Source of the DNA: Xanthomonas hortorum | Lineage (GTDB): Bacteria > Pseudomonadota > Gammaproteobacteria > Xanthomonadales > Xanthomonadaceae | Reading direction: 5' to 3' (one strand) | Assembly (NCBI RefSeq): GCF_002940005.1 | Contig: NZ_MDEF01000016.1 | DNA: 64,000 nt | In this document: piece after piece, positions 15,589 to 24,554 of the stretch | Numbering within the stretch: position 1 is the stretch's first letter | Layout: each line of letters starts with the position of its first letter | Notes under the pieces: model-generated | What the model was told of the DNA's origin: nothing | What the model saw: the letters and a program-made list of their open reading frames with translations, nothing else | Database searches by the model: none | Position numbers and translations under genes: made by a program

Positions 15589-16692
15589 ATGACTCAAGCA
15601 CTTTTCTCCCCCCTGCGGCTCGGCCCGCTGACACTGGCCCACCGGGTGGTGATGGCACCGCTAACCCGCATGCGCGCGGCGCAGCCCGGCAACGTCCCAC
15701 ATGCGCTGAACGTGGAGTACTACCGTCAGCGCGCCTCGCAAGGCGGACTGATCATCTCCGAAGGCACGCAAATTTCGCCTACGGCCCAGGGCATGCCAGC
15801 GACACCCGGCATCCACAGCCAGGCACAAATCGACGGGTGGAAAGCGGTGACGCAGGCGGTGCATGACAAGGGCGGCCTGATCTTCCTGCAACTCTGGCAC
15901 GTCGGCCGCATCTCCCATTCGTCTTTGCTCGGCGGACAGCTCCCGGTGGCTCCATCGCCTATTGCAGTTCCCGGCAATGCGTTCACCGCTACATTCGAGC
16001 GGGCTCCCTTTGAGACGCCGCGAGAGCTTGAGGCGACAGAGATCGCTTCGATTATCAAGGACTACGCGCAAGCGGCCCACAATGCGCTGCAGGCTGGTTT
16101 CGATGGCGTCGAGATTCATGGTGCCAACGGCTATCTGCTGGAGCAGTTCCTGCAAAGTCGCAGCAACTACCGCACGGATGCGTATGGTGACTCAATCGAG
16201 AATCGCTGCCGCATTGTCCTGGAAGTCGCCGAGGCCGTGTCGACGGCAGTCGGCCCCGATCGCGTGGGCATTCGGCTTTCTCCGTTCGGGGTGGCGAACG
16301 GCAGTGGAGAGGAAGAGCCGCTACCGCTTTACACGTACCTCATTGAGCAACTCGCGCGCCTTAACCTTGTCTATTTGCACCTGATCGAGCCTCGTGCCAG
16401 TGGCGCAGGCCAAGCCGAAGTCGATCACCAGAATGTACCCTTTGCGTCTGAATTGTTTCGTCCGCATTGGCCCAACGTGTTGATCGCAGCGGGAAACTAC
16501 AGGCCGGACACCGCGACGGCGGCCATTGAGGCAACCCGAGCAGATGCAATTGCCTTTGGACGCCTGTTCATCGCCAACCCCGACCTTCCCGAACGCGCAC
16601 GCCTGGGCACTAGCCTCAACGCATACGACCGCTCCACATTCTATGGAGGTGGCGAACGAGGCTATCTCGACTACCCGGTGCTCAACACATGA
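15589..16692 (+). CDS. Old Yellow Enzyme, NADH:flavin oxidoreductase (copy 1)
   Basis: 367 residues, FMN-containing TIM barrel. It reduces activated C=C bonds of enones, nitro-olefins or maleimides with NAD(P)H. LFLQ-type substrate loop QLWHVGRISH, the carbonyl-binding pair His177 and Asn180 in EIHGANGYLLEQF, and the YRTDAYGDSIENR motif are all present. The His/Asn pair is that of yeast OYE1 rather than the His/His of NemA or PETN reductase. It follows the drug-type MFS gene in the MarR transcript. Confidence 0.9.
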   Translation: MTQALFSPLRLGPLTLAHRVVMAPLTRMRAAQPGNVPHALNVEYYRQRASQGGLIISEGTQISPTAQGMPATPGIHSQAQIDGWKAVTQAVHDKGGLIFLQLWHVGRISHSSLLGGQLPVAPSPIAVPGNAFTATFERAPFETPRELEATEIASIIKDYAQAAHNALQAGFDGVEIHGANGYLLEQFLQSRSNYRTDAYGDSIENRCRIVLEVAEAVSTAVGPDRVGIRLSPFGVANGSGEEEPLPLYTYLIEQLARLNLVYLHLIEPRASGAGQAEVDHQNVPFASELFRPHWPNVLIAAGNYRPDTATAAIEATRADAIAFGRLFIANPDLPERARLGTSLNAYDRSTFYGGGERGYLDYPVLNT

Positions 16693-16804
16693 GCCCATTG
16701 AGCGTCCGCCCAAACCCCGCCAGCGTTCACAGCGCAAGTTAGACAGGGCCGCGCCGTCAATGCGTAAGCGCATTTGCGCAATTTCTTTCAAGAAGGAGAA
16801 CCTT

Positions 16805-17101
16805 ATGTCCACCCCCTATTCACTGTGCGTCATCCTGAAAGTAAAGCCAGAACATGCCGAGGCATTCGCCGCGCTGGTCGAAGAGAACGTCGCCGAAACT
16901 CGCAAGGATAAAGGTGTCGTCGTCTTCAATTACCACAAAGTGATCGGCGAAGAACCGACCTGGCTTCTGTATGAAATCTGGGAGAGCAAACAAGACTCCG
17001 ATATCCATCGGCAGAAACCGGATGTCCAGGCCTTCTTTACCAAGGCACCTCAGATGCTGGCGGGTGAACCAATCATTCACGCGCTCGGCCCTGTAATCTA
17101 A
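16805..17101 (+). CDS. ABM-family quinol monooxygenase-like protein
   Basis: 98 residues forming one antibiotic-biosynthesis-monooxygenase (dimeric alpha/beta barrel) domain: YSLCVILKVKPEHAEAFAAL, FNYHKVIGEEPTWLLYEIWE, then a helix with DSDIHRQKPDVQAFF. Relatives such as YgiN act on quinols or have no known activity. AAGGAG lies 7 bases upstream of ATG. Its place after an OYE fits quinone or enone detoxification. Confidence 0.82.
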   Translation: MSTPYSLCVILKVKPEHAEAFAALVEENVAETRKDKGVVVFNYHKVIGEEPTWLLYEIWESKQDSDIHRQKPDVQAFFTKAPQMLAGEPIIHALGPVI

Positions 17102-17218
17102 CGACATCCCGCCACATGGTGTCTCAGCCATCATGCAAGCCCAAAAACAGCGCGCCCGTTTTCGAGCACTGGACTTCGACAGCGGGCGGTAAAGCTCACA
17201 GGTACTGAGAATTATCGG

Positions 17219-17683
17219 ATGACCAAGGAAGCCAACAGCCTTCCCACAGACAGCCCGCAGCAGATGCCTTCTTCCGCCGAGCCAGCCATGAAGATCGCGG
17301 TCGTGCTACGCAGTGATCTCGAACCGTGGCAACGCCTGAACGTCACGGCGTTCACAATCAGCGGTATCGCGACGACAGAGGGCGCAGTCGGCGACCCCTA
17401 CGTGGATGCATCGGGTAGTCAGTATCTTCCAATGTTCAAGGATCCGGTCCTAGTCTTCGGTGCCAGTGCCGAAGAGATGGCGCGCACCCTTGAACGGGCC
17501 CACAGCCGCAACGTCGCTTTCTCGATTTTCACTCGCGAGTTATTCGGCACATTCAACGACACAGATAATCGCGCCGCCGTCGCCGCCGTGACGACGGATG
17601 CACTGGACGTGGTTGGACTGGCGCTGCGCACTGGGCGCGGGACGGCCGACAAAATCCTCAAGGGCCTGAAACTTCTACGATGA
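17219..17683 (+). CDS. DUF2000 domain-containing protein
   Basis: 154 residues; the domain begins at MKIAVVLRSDLEPWQRLNVT and includes GDPYVDASGSQYLPMFKDPV and FSIFTRELFGTFNDTDNRAA, all typical of DUF2000. The first 23 residues are polar and poorly ordered, so translation could instead start at the internal ATG. Function is unknown; relatives resemble a peptidyl-tRNA-hydrolase-like fold. It ends the rightward MarR transcript and is convergent with the ketopantoate-reductase-like gene. Confidence 0.78.
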   Translation: MTKEANSLPTDSPQQMPSSAEPAMKIAVVLRSDLEPWQRLNVTAFTISGIATTEGAVGDPYVDASGSQYLPMFKDPVLVFGASAEEMARTLERAHSRNVAFSIFTRELFGTFNDTDNRAAVAAVTTDALDVVGLALRTGRGTADKILKGLKLLR

Positions 17684-17761
17684 ATTGTTCCAATCTATCT
17701 GGCACTCTCCAGGCTCCCCAACTCATGGGGAGGGGACCTCATCCCGCCAACACTACCCAGC

Positions 17762-18691
17762 TTATGGGGCACCGACGCGCTTGCGTTCATAGACTTGAAG
17801 ATGGCAATACGCCGTCCGCAGCAAGGTAGCCTCCACACCATGTCGCTCGGCACGCTCCAGCATGTTGCCGACGATGGCCTCCGCCTCGATGCGCGGGGCA
17901 TCCTGGGCGATATCCCGCATCATCGACGCAGCCCAGGTCGATTGCGTATCGAGAAGGCGGGCTTCCAATCGCTGTACATCGTCCGTAGTCAGGCAAACAC
18001 CTTCCGCAGCAGCGACCGCACGGCACTCGGCCATGGCTTGCTTCATCAAGGCCGTACCATCGCGCGTGGCGAGGATTTCTCCTACCGTCCCGCGCATCAG
18101 GCAGGTCATCATTGCGCCGCTGGCAAGCATGACCCATTTATTCCAAAGAGCGTGCTCCACGTTCGGCGAGAGATTGCGAGCACCGGGAGATTGCTCGATT
18201 AGAGCGTGGAACGCCTGCGCAATGGAAGCCGATGCAGCCGAACGCGACCCAGTCACCACCACGTCTGCGTCGCCGAGATGACGGATAACGCCTTGTGGAT
18301 CGAGCGTGACCGCGATGTACGCCACACCGCCAAGAACACGATCGTGGCCGAATAGTTCATCCAGCCGGTCATAGACGGAAAGCCCGTTGAGGAATGGAAG
18401 TACCGCTGCGCGGCCTGCCATGGCCGGGCCGATGTCTTCTAACGTGGCCTCCAGGTCATAGGCCTTGCAGCTCAGCACAACCAGGTCGTATTCGGGCTTC
18501 AGGCTTTCTCGCGTGACCGTGGCAACGGGTCCGTCGAAATCGCCCAACGCGCTGCGCACCTGCAAGCCGTCAGAGGCAAGCAAGGCAGCACGGCGCGGCC
18601 GTACCAGAAAAGTGACATCACCGCCCGCCTGTAGCAGCCTGGCACCGTAGTATCCGCCGATCGCGCCGGCACCGACGACAAGAATCTTCAT
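17762..18691 (-). CDS. Ketopantoate reductase-family NADPH dehydrogenase
   Basis: 309 residues. N-terminal Rossmann fold with VVGAGAIGGYYGARL, a probable catalytic lysine in LSCKAYDLEATLEDI, and a C-terminal helical domain with NKWVMLASGAMMTCLMRGTV, as in PanE. True PanE reduces 2-dehydropantoate for coenzyme A synthesis. This copy sits after a MATE pump in an ICE, and the family includes paralogues acting on other 2-keto acids, so a detoxification role is as likely. The start is the ATG before KILVVGAG. Confidence 0.82.
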   Translation of the reverse strand: MKILVVGAGAIGGYYGARLLQAGGDVTFLVRPRRAALLASDGLQVRSALGDFDGPVATVTRESLKPEYDLVVLSCKAYDLEATLEDIGPAMAGRAAVLPFLNGLSVYDRLDELFGHDRVLGGVAYIAVTLDPQGVIRHLGDADVVVTGSRSAASASIAQAFHALIEQSPGARNLSPNVEHALWNKWVMLASGAMMTCLMRGTVGEILATRDGTALMKQAMAECRAVAAAEGVCLTTDDVQRLEARLLDTQSTWAASMMRDIAQDAPRIEAEAIVGNMLERAERHGVEATLLRTAYCHLQVYERKRVGAP

Positions 18692-18746
18692 GACCGTCTC
18701 CTGTGTTGATTGTCTGCCTGGGTAGCCCGATGTTTTACCCAGTGGA

Positions 18747-20138
18747 TCATTCCGCTCTTGCGGTCTTGAACCAGCGCCCGGACGCGACCGCCCACAGAAC
18801 GCACGAGCCGTACATGACCATTGCGGTGGCTCCGAGCGCAAAGAAAGCAGTCAGCGACCCCGTCACCGCGAGGACGATTCCCCCGCCCCCTGCAAAGAGC
18901 AACAGACGCATTGCGCCGGCAAGCAAGGGCCACTTCAATCGACCAGCTCCTTGCGACGCGAAATAGAGTGAAAAGCCGAGAGCGAAGAACCCGTAGAAGG
19001 GACCGGCGATCTGCAGGTAATGCGCGCCGGTTTCAATCAGACGCTCGTCCGTGCCGAACAGCCTGAGCCACAACTGCGGCCAAAGCGCACCAGCTACTCC
19101 CACAACCGTACCAACGACGAAAGCAATGGACCCTCCCACCAGTGCGATGTCGCGCGCACGCGCCTGCTGTCCTGCGCCGATATTGGCTCCTACTAGCGCC
19201 ACCATCGGAGCCCCCAAGCCAAAGGCAATAGGAATCAGGAGATATTCCAAACGAACCGCGGTGGCATAGCCCGCCAAGGCCTCGGTTCCTGCATAGGCAC
19301 CTACGATGGCGGTAGTCGCGGCGATGAGGCCATTGGTAAACAGCGGATTCAGGCAAGCAAGACCACCCACTGTCAGGATGCTGCTCATCGGTGCCCATGA
19401 CAAGGAACCACGACGCAGCCGCGCCGGATTGCGACCACTGAGACAGTACCAACCGAGCACCAACGCTCCGCTGATGTGGTAGATAGCCAAGGCCAAGGCT
19501 CCGCCAGCAACGCCGAGGGCCGGGACAGGACCGAATCCGAAGATGAGGGCAGCACACACGGGAACCAGCAGTACGGCTCCACCGCAGATGACTACGCCAG
19601 GCAAAAGCATGTTGCCGGTTCCTCGCACCACGCTGGCCAGCGCACTCATGACCCACAGGGGTATGAGACTCGCAAACACCACATGGCCGTATGTCAGTGC
19701 AGCTTCCAGAGATGCCCCTTCGGCACCAAGGAAGCGAAACAGCGGCGCGCTGAACAGCCATAGCACGAGACTGAACACCAGTCCGATCGCCGCATTCAGT
19801 ACGACAGCATGACGCGCCAAGGAGTCAGCGCGCGTGACGTCTCCGGCTCCCAGCGCCCGTGCAACTGCTGCCGAAATACCACCGCCCATTGCTCCCTGCG
19901 ACATGTTCTGCATCAACATGAGCACGGGCACCACAACAGCAACACCAGCCAGAACTTCGGTGCCTAGCTTAGCCAGGAACCACATCTCACTCAGGCTGGT
20001 TGATGCCAGCGCGAGCATCATCAACACATTCGGCCAACTCATCCGCAACAGAGTCGGCAGGATAGGATCGGCAAGCATGCGCATCATGCGCAAACTCGAT
20101 GCGTGCGGTGGATGCGTTGAAGTAGACACGGTATTCAT
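18747..20138 (-). CDS. MATE-family multidrug efflux transporter
   Basis: 463 residues with twelve predicted membrane segments in two halves. MATE features include PNVLMMLALASTSLSEMWFL in the first segment and RGTGNMLLPGVVICGGAVLL at the end of the first half, mirrored by FASQGAGRLKWPLLAGAMRL in the second. It expels cationic or amphipathic drugs with Na+ or H+. It is divergent from a MarR gene across a gap with a perfect 10-bp inverted repeat, and the ketopantoate-reductase-like gene follows 55 bases later, probably on the same transcript. Confidence 0.88.
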   Translation of the reverse strand: MNTVSTSTHPPHASSLRMMRMLADPILPTLLRMSWPNVLMMLALASTSLSEMWFLAKLGTEVLAGVAVVVPVLMLMQNMSQGAMGGGISAAVARALGAGDVTRADSLARHAVVLNAAIGLVFSLVLWLFSAPLFRFLGAEGASLEAALTYGHVVFASLIPLWVMSALASVVRGTGNMLLPGVVICGGAVLLVPVCAALIFGFGPVPALGVAGGALALAIYHISGALVLGWYCLSGRNPARLRRGSLSWAPMSSILTVGGLACLNPLFTNGLIAATTAIVGAYAGTEALAGYATAVRLEYLLIPIAFGLGAPMVALVGANIGAGQQARARDIALVGGSIAFVVGTVVGVAGALWPQLWLRLFGTDERLIETGAHYLQIAGPFYGFFALGFSLYFASQGAGRLKWPLLAGAMRLLLFAGGGGIVLAVTGSLTAFFALGATAMVMYGSCVLWAVASGRWFKTARAE

Positions 20139-20180
20139 GGCGTGCTGGCGGAACGGTGCATCGTCGGCCCCTATTTACGT

Positions 20181-20220
20181 GCATATGCAAGCATTTCTCG
20201 ACGAATGTAGTTGCATATGC
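20181..20220. promoter_or_regulatory. Inverted repeat GCATATGCAA-N20-TTGCATATGC, candidate MarR operator
   Basis: Two perfect 10-base arms 20 bp apart, each containing the self-palindrome TTGCATATGC/GCATATGC, so each arm could bind a dimer. They lie in the 155-bp gap between the divergent MATE and MarR genes, with centres 30 bp (three helical turns) apart. The position is right for a shared operator; binding is inferred. Confidence 0.65.
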
Positions 20221-20293
20221 CAATATTGGTCAAGCACATTCGCCGCGTGCTCCGGTTCAATTTCACGTAGCGCAACTGCTAAGGAGCTTTCGA

Positions 20294-20794
20294 GTGCAGA
20301 CACCTACCCCCAAAAAAGATCCGCTGGTATGCAATGGTGCCGCCTTGCGCAAGGCCACCCGCCGCGTGACCCAGCTCTACGACATAGCCCTCGGGCCGTG
20401 CGGGCTGAGTGTTTCCCAGCGTTCTGTGCTGGTACATATCGAGCGCGCCGGCAGCCCGACAATGACCGAGCTTGCCCATGCCATGGTGCTTGACCGTTCG
20501 GCACTGGCGCACAATCTGAAGCCGCTCGAACGCGATGGCTATGTCCTGCAGCGCCGCGACCCAATGGACGGGCGCAGCCGACGAGTAGAACTCACACCCA
20601 GCGGACGGGCAAAGCTAGCCGAGTCGAACCATCTTTGGCGTGAGGCACAGGACAGCTTCGAGGCCATCTACGGCGCCGACCGGGCCGCTGTCTTGCGCGT
20701 GGCCCTTGCGGAAATATATTCGGATGCTTTTGCGACAGCGTGGGAGCAACGCTTGTCGGCTGACCGAAAGAGGTCCGGGCAGCAGCCACATTAG
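20294..20794 (+). CDS. MarR-family transcriptional regulator (second)
   Basis: 166 residues from a GTG start chosen because AAGGAG lies 7 bases upstream; the frame is open further upstream through the operator region but that part is unlike any protein. The winged helix includes SQRSVLVHIERAGSPTMTEL, DRSALAHNLKPLERDGYVLQ and the wing DPMDGRSRRVELT. It resembles repressors that control neighbouring drug efflux genes, here the divergent MATE gene. A single transcript with the downstream genes is unlikely because they are convergent. Confidence 0.85.
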   Translation: MQTPTPKKDPLVCNGAALRKATRRVTQLYDIALGPCGLSVSQRSVLVHIERAGSPTMTELAHAMVLDRSALAHNLKPLERDGYVLQRRDPMDGRSRRVELTPSGRAKLAESNHLWREAQDSFEAIYGADRAAVLRVALAEIYSDAFATAWEQRLSADRKRSGQQPH

Positions 20795-20846
20795 AACGGG
20801 CATTACCGCGGCCATTGCTGATGGAACAACGGAGCGCGGCGTACCG

Positions 20847-22904
20847 TTATGGGCGGTGCGGCTTTCTGAGCCTCAGCGCATTACCGACCACAGAAGCGGA
20901 ACTCAAGCTCATGGCCAGCGCCGCGAACATCGGTGACAGCAACCACCCGGTCAGCGGATACAGCAGGCCGGCCGCCAGCGGCACGCCCAAGCCGTTGTAG
21001 ACCAGCGCGAACCACAGGTTCTGCCGCATGTTGGCCACCGTCGCCTGGGACAGCTCGCGGGCGATGGCGATGCCGCGCAGATCGCCCTTGACCAGCGTCA
21101 CCTGCGCGCTGTTCATGGCGACGTCGGTGCCGGTGCCCATGGCGATACCGACATCGGCGCGCGCCAGCGCCGGGGCGTCGTTGATGCCGTCTCCGGCCAT
21201 GGCGACCACGCGGCCCTCGTGCTGCAGGCGCTCGACCAGCGCCAGCTTGTCCTCGGGTTTGACCTCGCCATGCACCTCGTCGATCCCCAGGCGCGCGGCA
21301 ACGGCCTTGGCGGTGGTCCCGCCATCGCCGGTGGCCATGACGATGCGGATGTCGGCCGCGTGCAAGGCGGCCAGCGCCTCCGGCGTGCTGGCCTTGACCG
21401 GATCGGACACCGCCAACAGACCCACCAGCCCCCCGTCCGCAGCCAGATACATGACGCTGGCACCTTCCTGTCGCAGGGCCTCGGCCTGCGCGGCCAGGGC
21501 TTCGACCGCGACGCCGGCCTGCGTCATCAACACCGTGTTGCCCAGCGCCAGCGAACGGTCAGCCACCCGGCCTAGCACGCCGATGCCCGAGCCGGACTCG
21601 AAGTCCTCCACCGCGTCCAGGGCAATCCCTTGCGCGCGCGCCTGCCGCACGATGGCGTCGGCCAGGGGATGCTCGCTGCCTTGATCCAGGCTGGCGGCCA
21701 ACCTCAGCACCTCGCGGGCCTCGAAGCCCGGGGCCGGGACCACGCGATCGAAGGCCGGGCGGCCTTCGGTCAGGGTGCCGGTCTTGTCCACGATCAGCGT
21801 ATCGACCTTGCGCAGGTTCTCGATGGCCGCCGCGTCGCGGAACAGGATGCCCTGGGTCGCGCCGCGCCCCGTCGCCACCATGATCGACATCGGCGTAGCC
21901 AAGCCCAACGCACAGGGGCACGCGATGATCAGCACCGACACCGCGTTGATGAGGCCGTACACCCACCCCTGTTCCGGCCCGAGGATGCCCCAGGCGAAGA
22001 AGGCCAGCACCGCGACGATCACCACCGCCACCACGAACCAGCCGGCCACGCCATCGGCCAAGCGTTGCAGCGGCGCCTTGGAGCGCTGGGCCTGGGCGAC
22101 CATCTGGACGATCTGCGACAACATCGTTTCCGAACCGACACGCTCGCTGCGCATCAGCAGCGTGCCGCCGGTATTGAGGGTGGCGCCGATCAGCTTGTCG
22201 CCGGGGCGCTTGCTCACCGGCAGCGGCTCTCCGGTGAGGACGAAGGCCGCGCCGGTGCCCAGGCTGATCAGTGTCCACATGTTGGGACTGCGATGAACCA
22301 GCGCCTGCCAGCCGCGCTGGAAGAACGGAGCACCGGCCCACAGCACCACCGGCGCGGTCAGCACCAGTTCCACCCAGGCCTGCGTGCCCATATCCATCAG
22401 GTGCAACTGGTGACCGAACATGGCCAGCACGAACACCACGGACGTCAGCGGCAGCGTCCACCAGAAGCGGCGCGCGAAGTCCTTCAGTTCGGCGTTGTCG
22501 TCCTCGTCCAGGCTCGGCAGCACCGGCTCCAGCGCCATGCCGCACTTGGGGCAGGCGCCTGGGCGATGCTGGCGGATCTCGGGGTGCATCGGGCAGGTGT
22601 AGAGGATGCCCTGCTGTGGCGCCGCCCCTTCGCCATCATGCCCGTCGTGCAGACGTGGATGATGGGTGCTCCGAGCATCTGACGCTATGTGCGTGACAGT
22701 CAAAGGCTCGGAGGGATTGGCTGCATAGCGTGCTGGCTCGGTGTCGAAGCGTTCCGCGCAGCTCGCACTACAGAAGTGCAAGACTCGTTCGCCGTAGAGA
22801 CGCTGGTGCGGACTGCCGGCGGAGACAAACATGCCGCAGACTGGATCACGCTCTTTCGCTGCCGGCGCATGATGATCTGAGGTGGTCGGGCTGGTCTGAC
22901 TCAT
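20847..22904 (-). CDS. Copper-type P1B ATPase with internal deletion of M2 and most of the actuator domain
   Basis: 685 residues. Order: YHS domain (about 20-60), Cys-rich heavy-metal-binding domain TCPMHPEIRQ...CPKCGM (103-123), two membrane segments (150-195), start of the third (210-221), then a direct jump to LTGEPLPVSKRPGDKLIG. Downstream parts are intact: IIACPCALGLATP (CPC 329-331), DKTGT (Asp373), SEHPLAD, GDGINDAP, and a final pair with YN and MSLSS motifs of Cu+ pumps. Roughly 100-120 residues normally lying between GTGAAF and LTGEP are missing in frame, near 22236-22244. It should not pump. It overlaps the tetR stop (ATGA). Confidence 0.85.
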   Translation of the reverse strand: MSQTSPTTSDHHAPAAKERDPVCGMFVSAGSPHQRLYGERVLHFCSASCAERFDTEPARYAANPSEPLTVTHIASDARSTHHPRLHDGHDGEGAAPQQGILYTCPMHPEIRQHRPGACPKCGMALEPVLPSLDEDDNAELKDFARRFWWTLPLTSVVFVLAMFGHQLHLMDMGTQAWVELVLTAPVVLWAGAPFFQRGWQALVHRSPNMWTLISLGTGAAFVLTGEPLPVSKRPGDKLIGATLNTGGTLLMRSERVGSETMLSQIVQMVAQAQRSKAPLQRLADGVAGWFVVAVVIVAVLAFFAWGILGPEQGWVYGLINAVSVLIIACPCALGLATPMSIMVATGRGATQGILFRDAAAIENLRKVDTLIVDKTGTLTEGRPAFDRVVPAPGFEAREVLRLAASLDQGSEHPLADAIVRQARAQGIALDAVEDFESGSGIGVLGRVADRSLALGNTVLMTQAGVAVEALAAQAEALRQEGASVMYLAADGGLVGLLAVSDPVKASTPEALAALHAADIRIVMATGDGGTTAKAVAARLGIDEVHGEVKPEDKLALVERLQHEGRVVAMAGDGINDAPALARADVGIAMGTGTDVAMNSAQVTLVKGDLRGIAIARELSQATVANMRQNLWFALVYNGLGVPLAAGLLYPLTGWLLSPMFAALAMSLSSASVVGNALRLRKPHRP

Positions 22905-23479
22905 CGTTCCGAGCCATTGAAAGATGCCAGGATTTCGGTACGGCAGACATTCAGGATTTCATCCGCCAAGGGCGAGTCGTCCGGGCAGGCCCGCGACAAC
23001 ACAATCGCGCCCACCGCATGGGCGAGCATGTCGATCGCTTTGGCTCGCGCCTTCTCGCGGTCACCGCCGCCCAGCACACTGCCGTCGCGCTCGATGGCCG
23101 CCAGCAGGCGTTCGATGCCCTCCGCGAACATGGCCTTGATGGCTTCGGGCTGGCGTGAAGCATCACCCCCGAGTGCGGCCAAGGTGCAGCCCTCGCTTCG
23201 CGTATCGCGGTGCCAGCGAGACACGTAGGTCTTGATGAACTCGGCGAAATCGACGCTTTCGTATCTCGCCGCAGTCTGCGAAACGCCACACGCCGCCGCT
23301 TCCGCCATCAAGTCCGCCTTGGACCGGAAGTGCTTGTAGAACCCGCCGTGGGTAAAACCAGCAGCCGCCATCAACTCTGCCACGCCCACGCCGTCGTAGC
23401 CCCGCTCACGGAATAGCGTCGAAGCTGTCTCGACGATGTGTGCCCGGTTTGCCTGAGCCTGCGCCTTGGTGACCTTCAT
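22901..23479 (-). CDS. TetR-family transcriptional regulator
   Basis: 192 residues. N-terminal HTH: IVETASTLFRERGYDGVGVA, ELMAAAGFTHGGFYKHFRSK, the classic TetR/AcrR pattern. The C-terminal ligand domain carries CTLAALGGDASRQPEAIKAM, as in regulators next to reductase and hydrolase genes. The ATG of MKVTKAQ is preferred over an upstream in-frame one because the family begins there. It is divergent from the alpha/beta hydrolase gene and probably represses that long redox transcript. The deleted ATPase gene overlaps its 3' end. Confidence 0.87.
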   Translation of the reverse strand: MKVTKAQAQANRAHIVETASTLFRERGYDGVGVAELMAAAGFTHGGFYKHFRSKADLMAEAAACGVSQTAARYESVDFAEFIKTYVSRWHRDTRSEGCTLAALGGDASRQPEAIKAMFAEGIERLLAAIERDGSVLGGGDREKARAKAIDMLAHAVGAIVLSRACPDDSPLADEILNVCRTEILASFNGSER

Positions 23480-23525
23480 TTCTCTATGCCTTTGATGCGC
23501 GTTGTACGCCAACAGTCAGGCTTCC

Positions 23526-23591
23526 ACTATACATTGATGTCGATCATCATTAAAGATCTTGACTGTTTAGATTATATTCGTCATCATTAAA
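23526..23591. promoter_or_regulatory. Divergent promoters and candidate TetR operator
   Basis: Rightward: TTGACT at 23559, 17 bp, CATCAT at 23582, giving a start about 27 bases before the hydrolase ATG. Leftward: TTTAAT (23549-23554 on the complement), 17 bp, TATAGT (23526-23531 on the complement). The element TGATG-TCGAT-CATCA (23535-23549) sits in the leftward spacer. An 11-base direct repeat TCATCATTAAA occurs at 23544 and 23581, the second on the rightward -10. Boxes were matched by eye. Confidence 0.55.
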
Positions 23592-23620
23592 CCTCTTGCA
23601 CTTTTCAAAGGACTTTGGCC

Positions 23621-24466
23621 ATGAGCGACACGCATTTGACAGCACCCACCCGCTTCATCGAAGTCGATGGCGCCCGATTCGCGTATCGCCGTTGGGGTAG
23701 CATCCAGTCCACGCAGCCTCCGCTGTTTTTCGTGCCGCACTTCCGCGCCGGACTGGACCACTGGGACCCGCTGCTGACCGATGGGCTGGCCGCAGGCCGT
23801 GAGGTCATCCTGTTCAACGGTCGCGGCATCGCCTCGTCCACTGGAACGCCCCGCAACCGCATCGAGGACATGGCCGACGACATCGCCCTGGTCATCCAGG
23901 CGCTCGGGCTTTCCCAAGTCGATCTGCTGGGCTTCTCCATTGGCGGCATGGAAGTGCAGGACGTAGCGCTGCGGCATCCGCAGTTGGTGCGCAAACTTCT
24001 GCTGCTAGGCACCGGCCCGCGGGGCGGCGAGATGATGCGCGACCCCAAAGTGGTTCAGGTCGCATTGAATCCAGTGCCCACTGCGGATGACTTTCTGTTT
24101 CTGTTCTTCGGGCGTTCGGAAGCTGCCAAGCAGGCTGGCCTCACGTTCTGGGAACGGCGCCACCAACGCGCCGAACTCGACCCACCCAGTTCGGTCGAGG
24201 TTGCCAAGGCACAAGGAGAGGCATTGGGAGCCTTCGCCGTGCCACTGCCAGGCGACAACCCGTTCGCTCACCTCCATGCAATCCAGCAGCCAACGCTGGT
24301 GCTCAACGGGGTCAACGACATCATGGTTCCCTCGATCAACTCCTGGCACTTGGCGCAGAACATCCCGAACGCTCAGTTGTTGATCTATCCCGATGCCGGG
24401 CATGGCGCGCAGTTCCAGTATCCCGAGCGATTCCTGAAGCACGCCATCCAGTTCCTGGAGGAGTAG
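23621..24466 (+). CDS. Alpha/beta hydrolase (copy 1)
   Basis: 281 residues. Catalytic triad: Ser106 in GFSIGGM, Asp233 in NGVNDIMVP and His261 in DAGHGAQFQ. The cap region contains PTADDFLFLFFGRSEAAKQA. Family members hydrolyse esters, lactones or C-C bonds; no substrate can be read. ATG follows AAAGGA at 9 bases and the predicted TetR-controlled promoter. It is first in a long same-strand run of redox genes. A close paralogue lies two genes downstream. Confidence 0.88.
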   Translation: MSDTHLTAPTRFIEVDGARFAYRRWGSIQSTQPPLFFVPHFRAGLDHWDPLLTDGLAAGREVILFNGRGIASSTGTPRNRIEDMADDIALVIQALGLSQVDLLGFSIGGMEVQDVALRHPQLVRKLLLLGTGPRGGEMMRDPKVVQVALNPVPTADDFLFLFFGRSEAAKQAGLTFWERRHQRAELDPPSSVEVAKAQGEALGAFAVPLPGDNPFAHLHAIQQPTLVLNGVNDIMVPSINSWHLAQNIPNAQLLIYPDAGHGAQFQYPERFLKHAIQFLEE

Positions 24467-24554
24467 CAGCGCAGATGGCGGCGTTCGCACGCCGCCTTCG
24501 AGCGCGCACGCCCACCCGCAGAAGATTCATCAATTCATTTGGAAGAAACCAGCC

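Noticed and set aside
17714..17732. Hairpin CTCCCC/GGGGAG between convergent genes as a terminator
   Set aside because: Six-bp stem with no U tract on either strand; too weak to call.
18691..18841. Longer N-terminus for the ketopantoate-reductase-like protein
   Set aside because: Fifty extra residues precede the Rossmann GxGxxG motif, which belongs at the very start, and they overlap the MATE gene.
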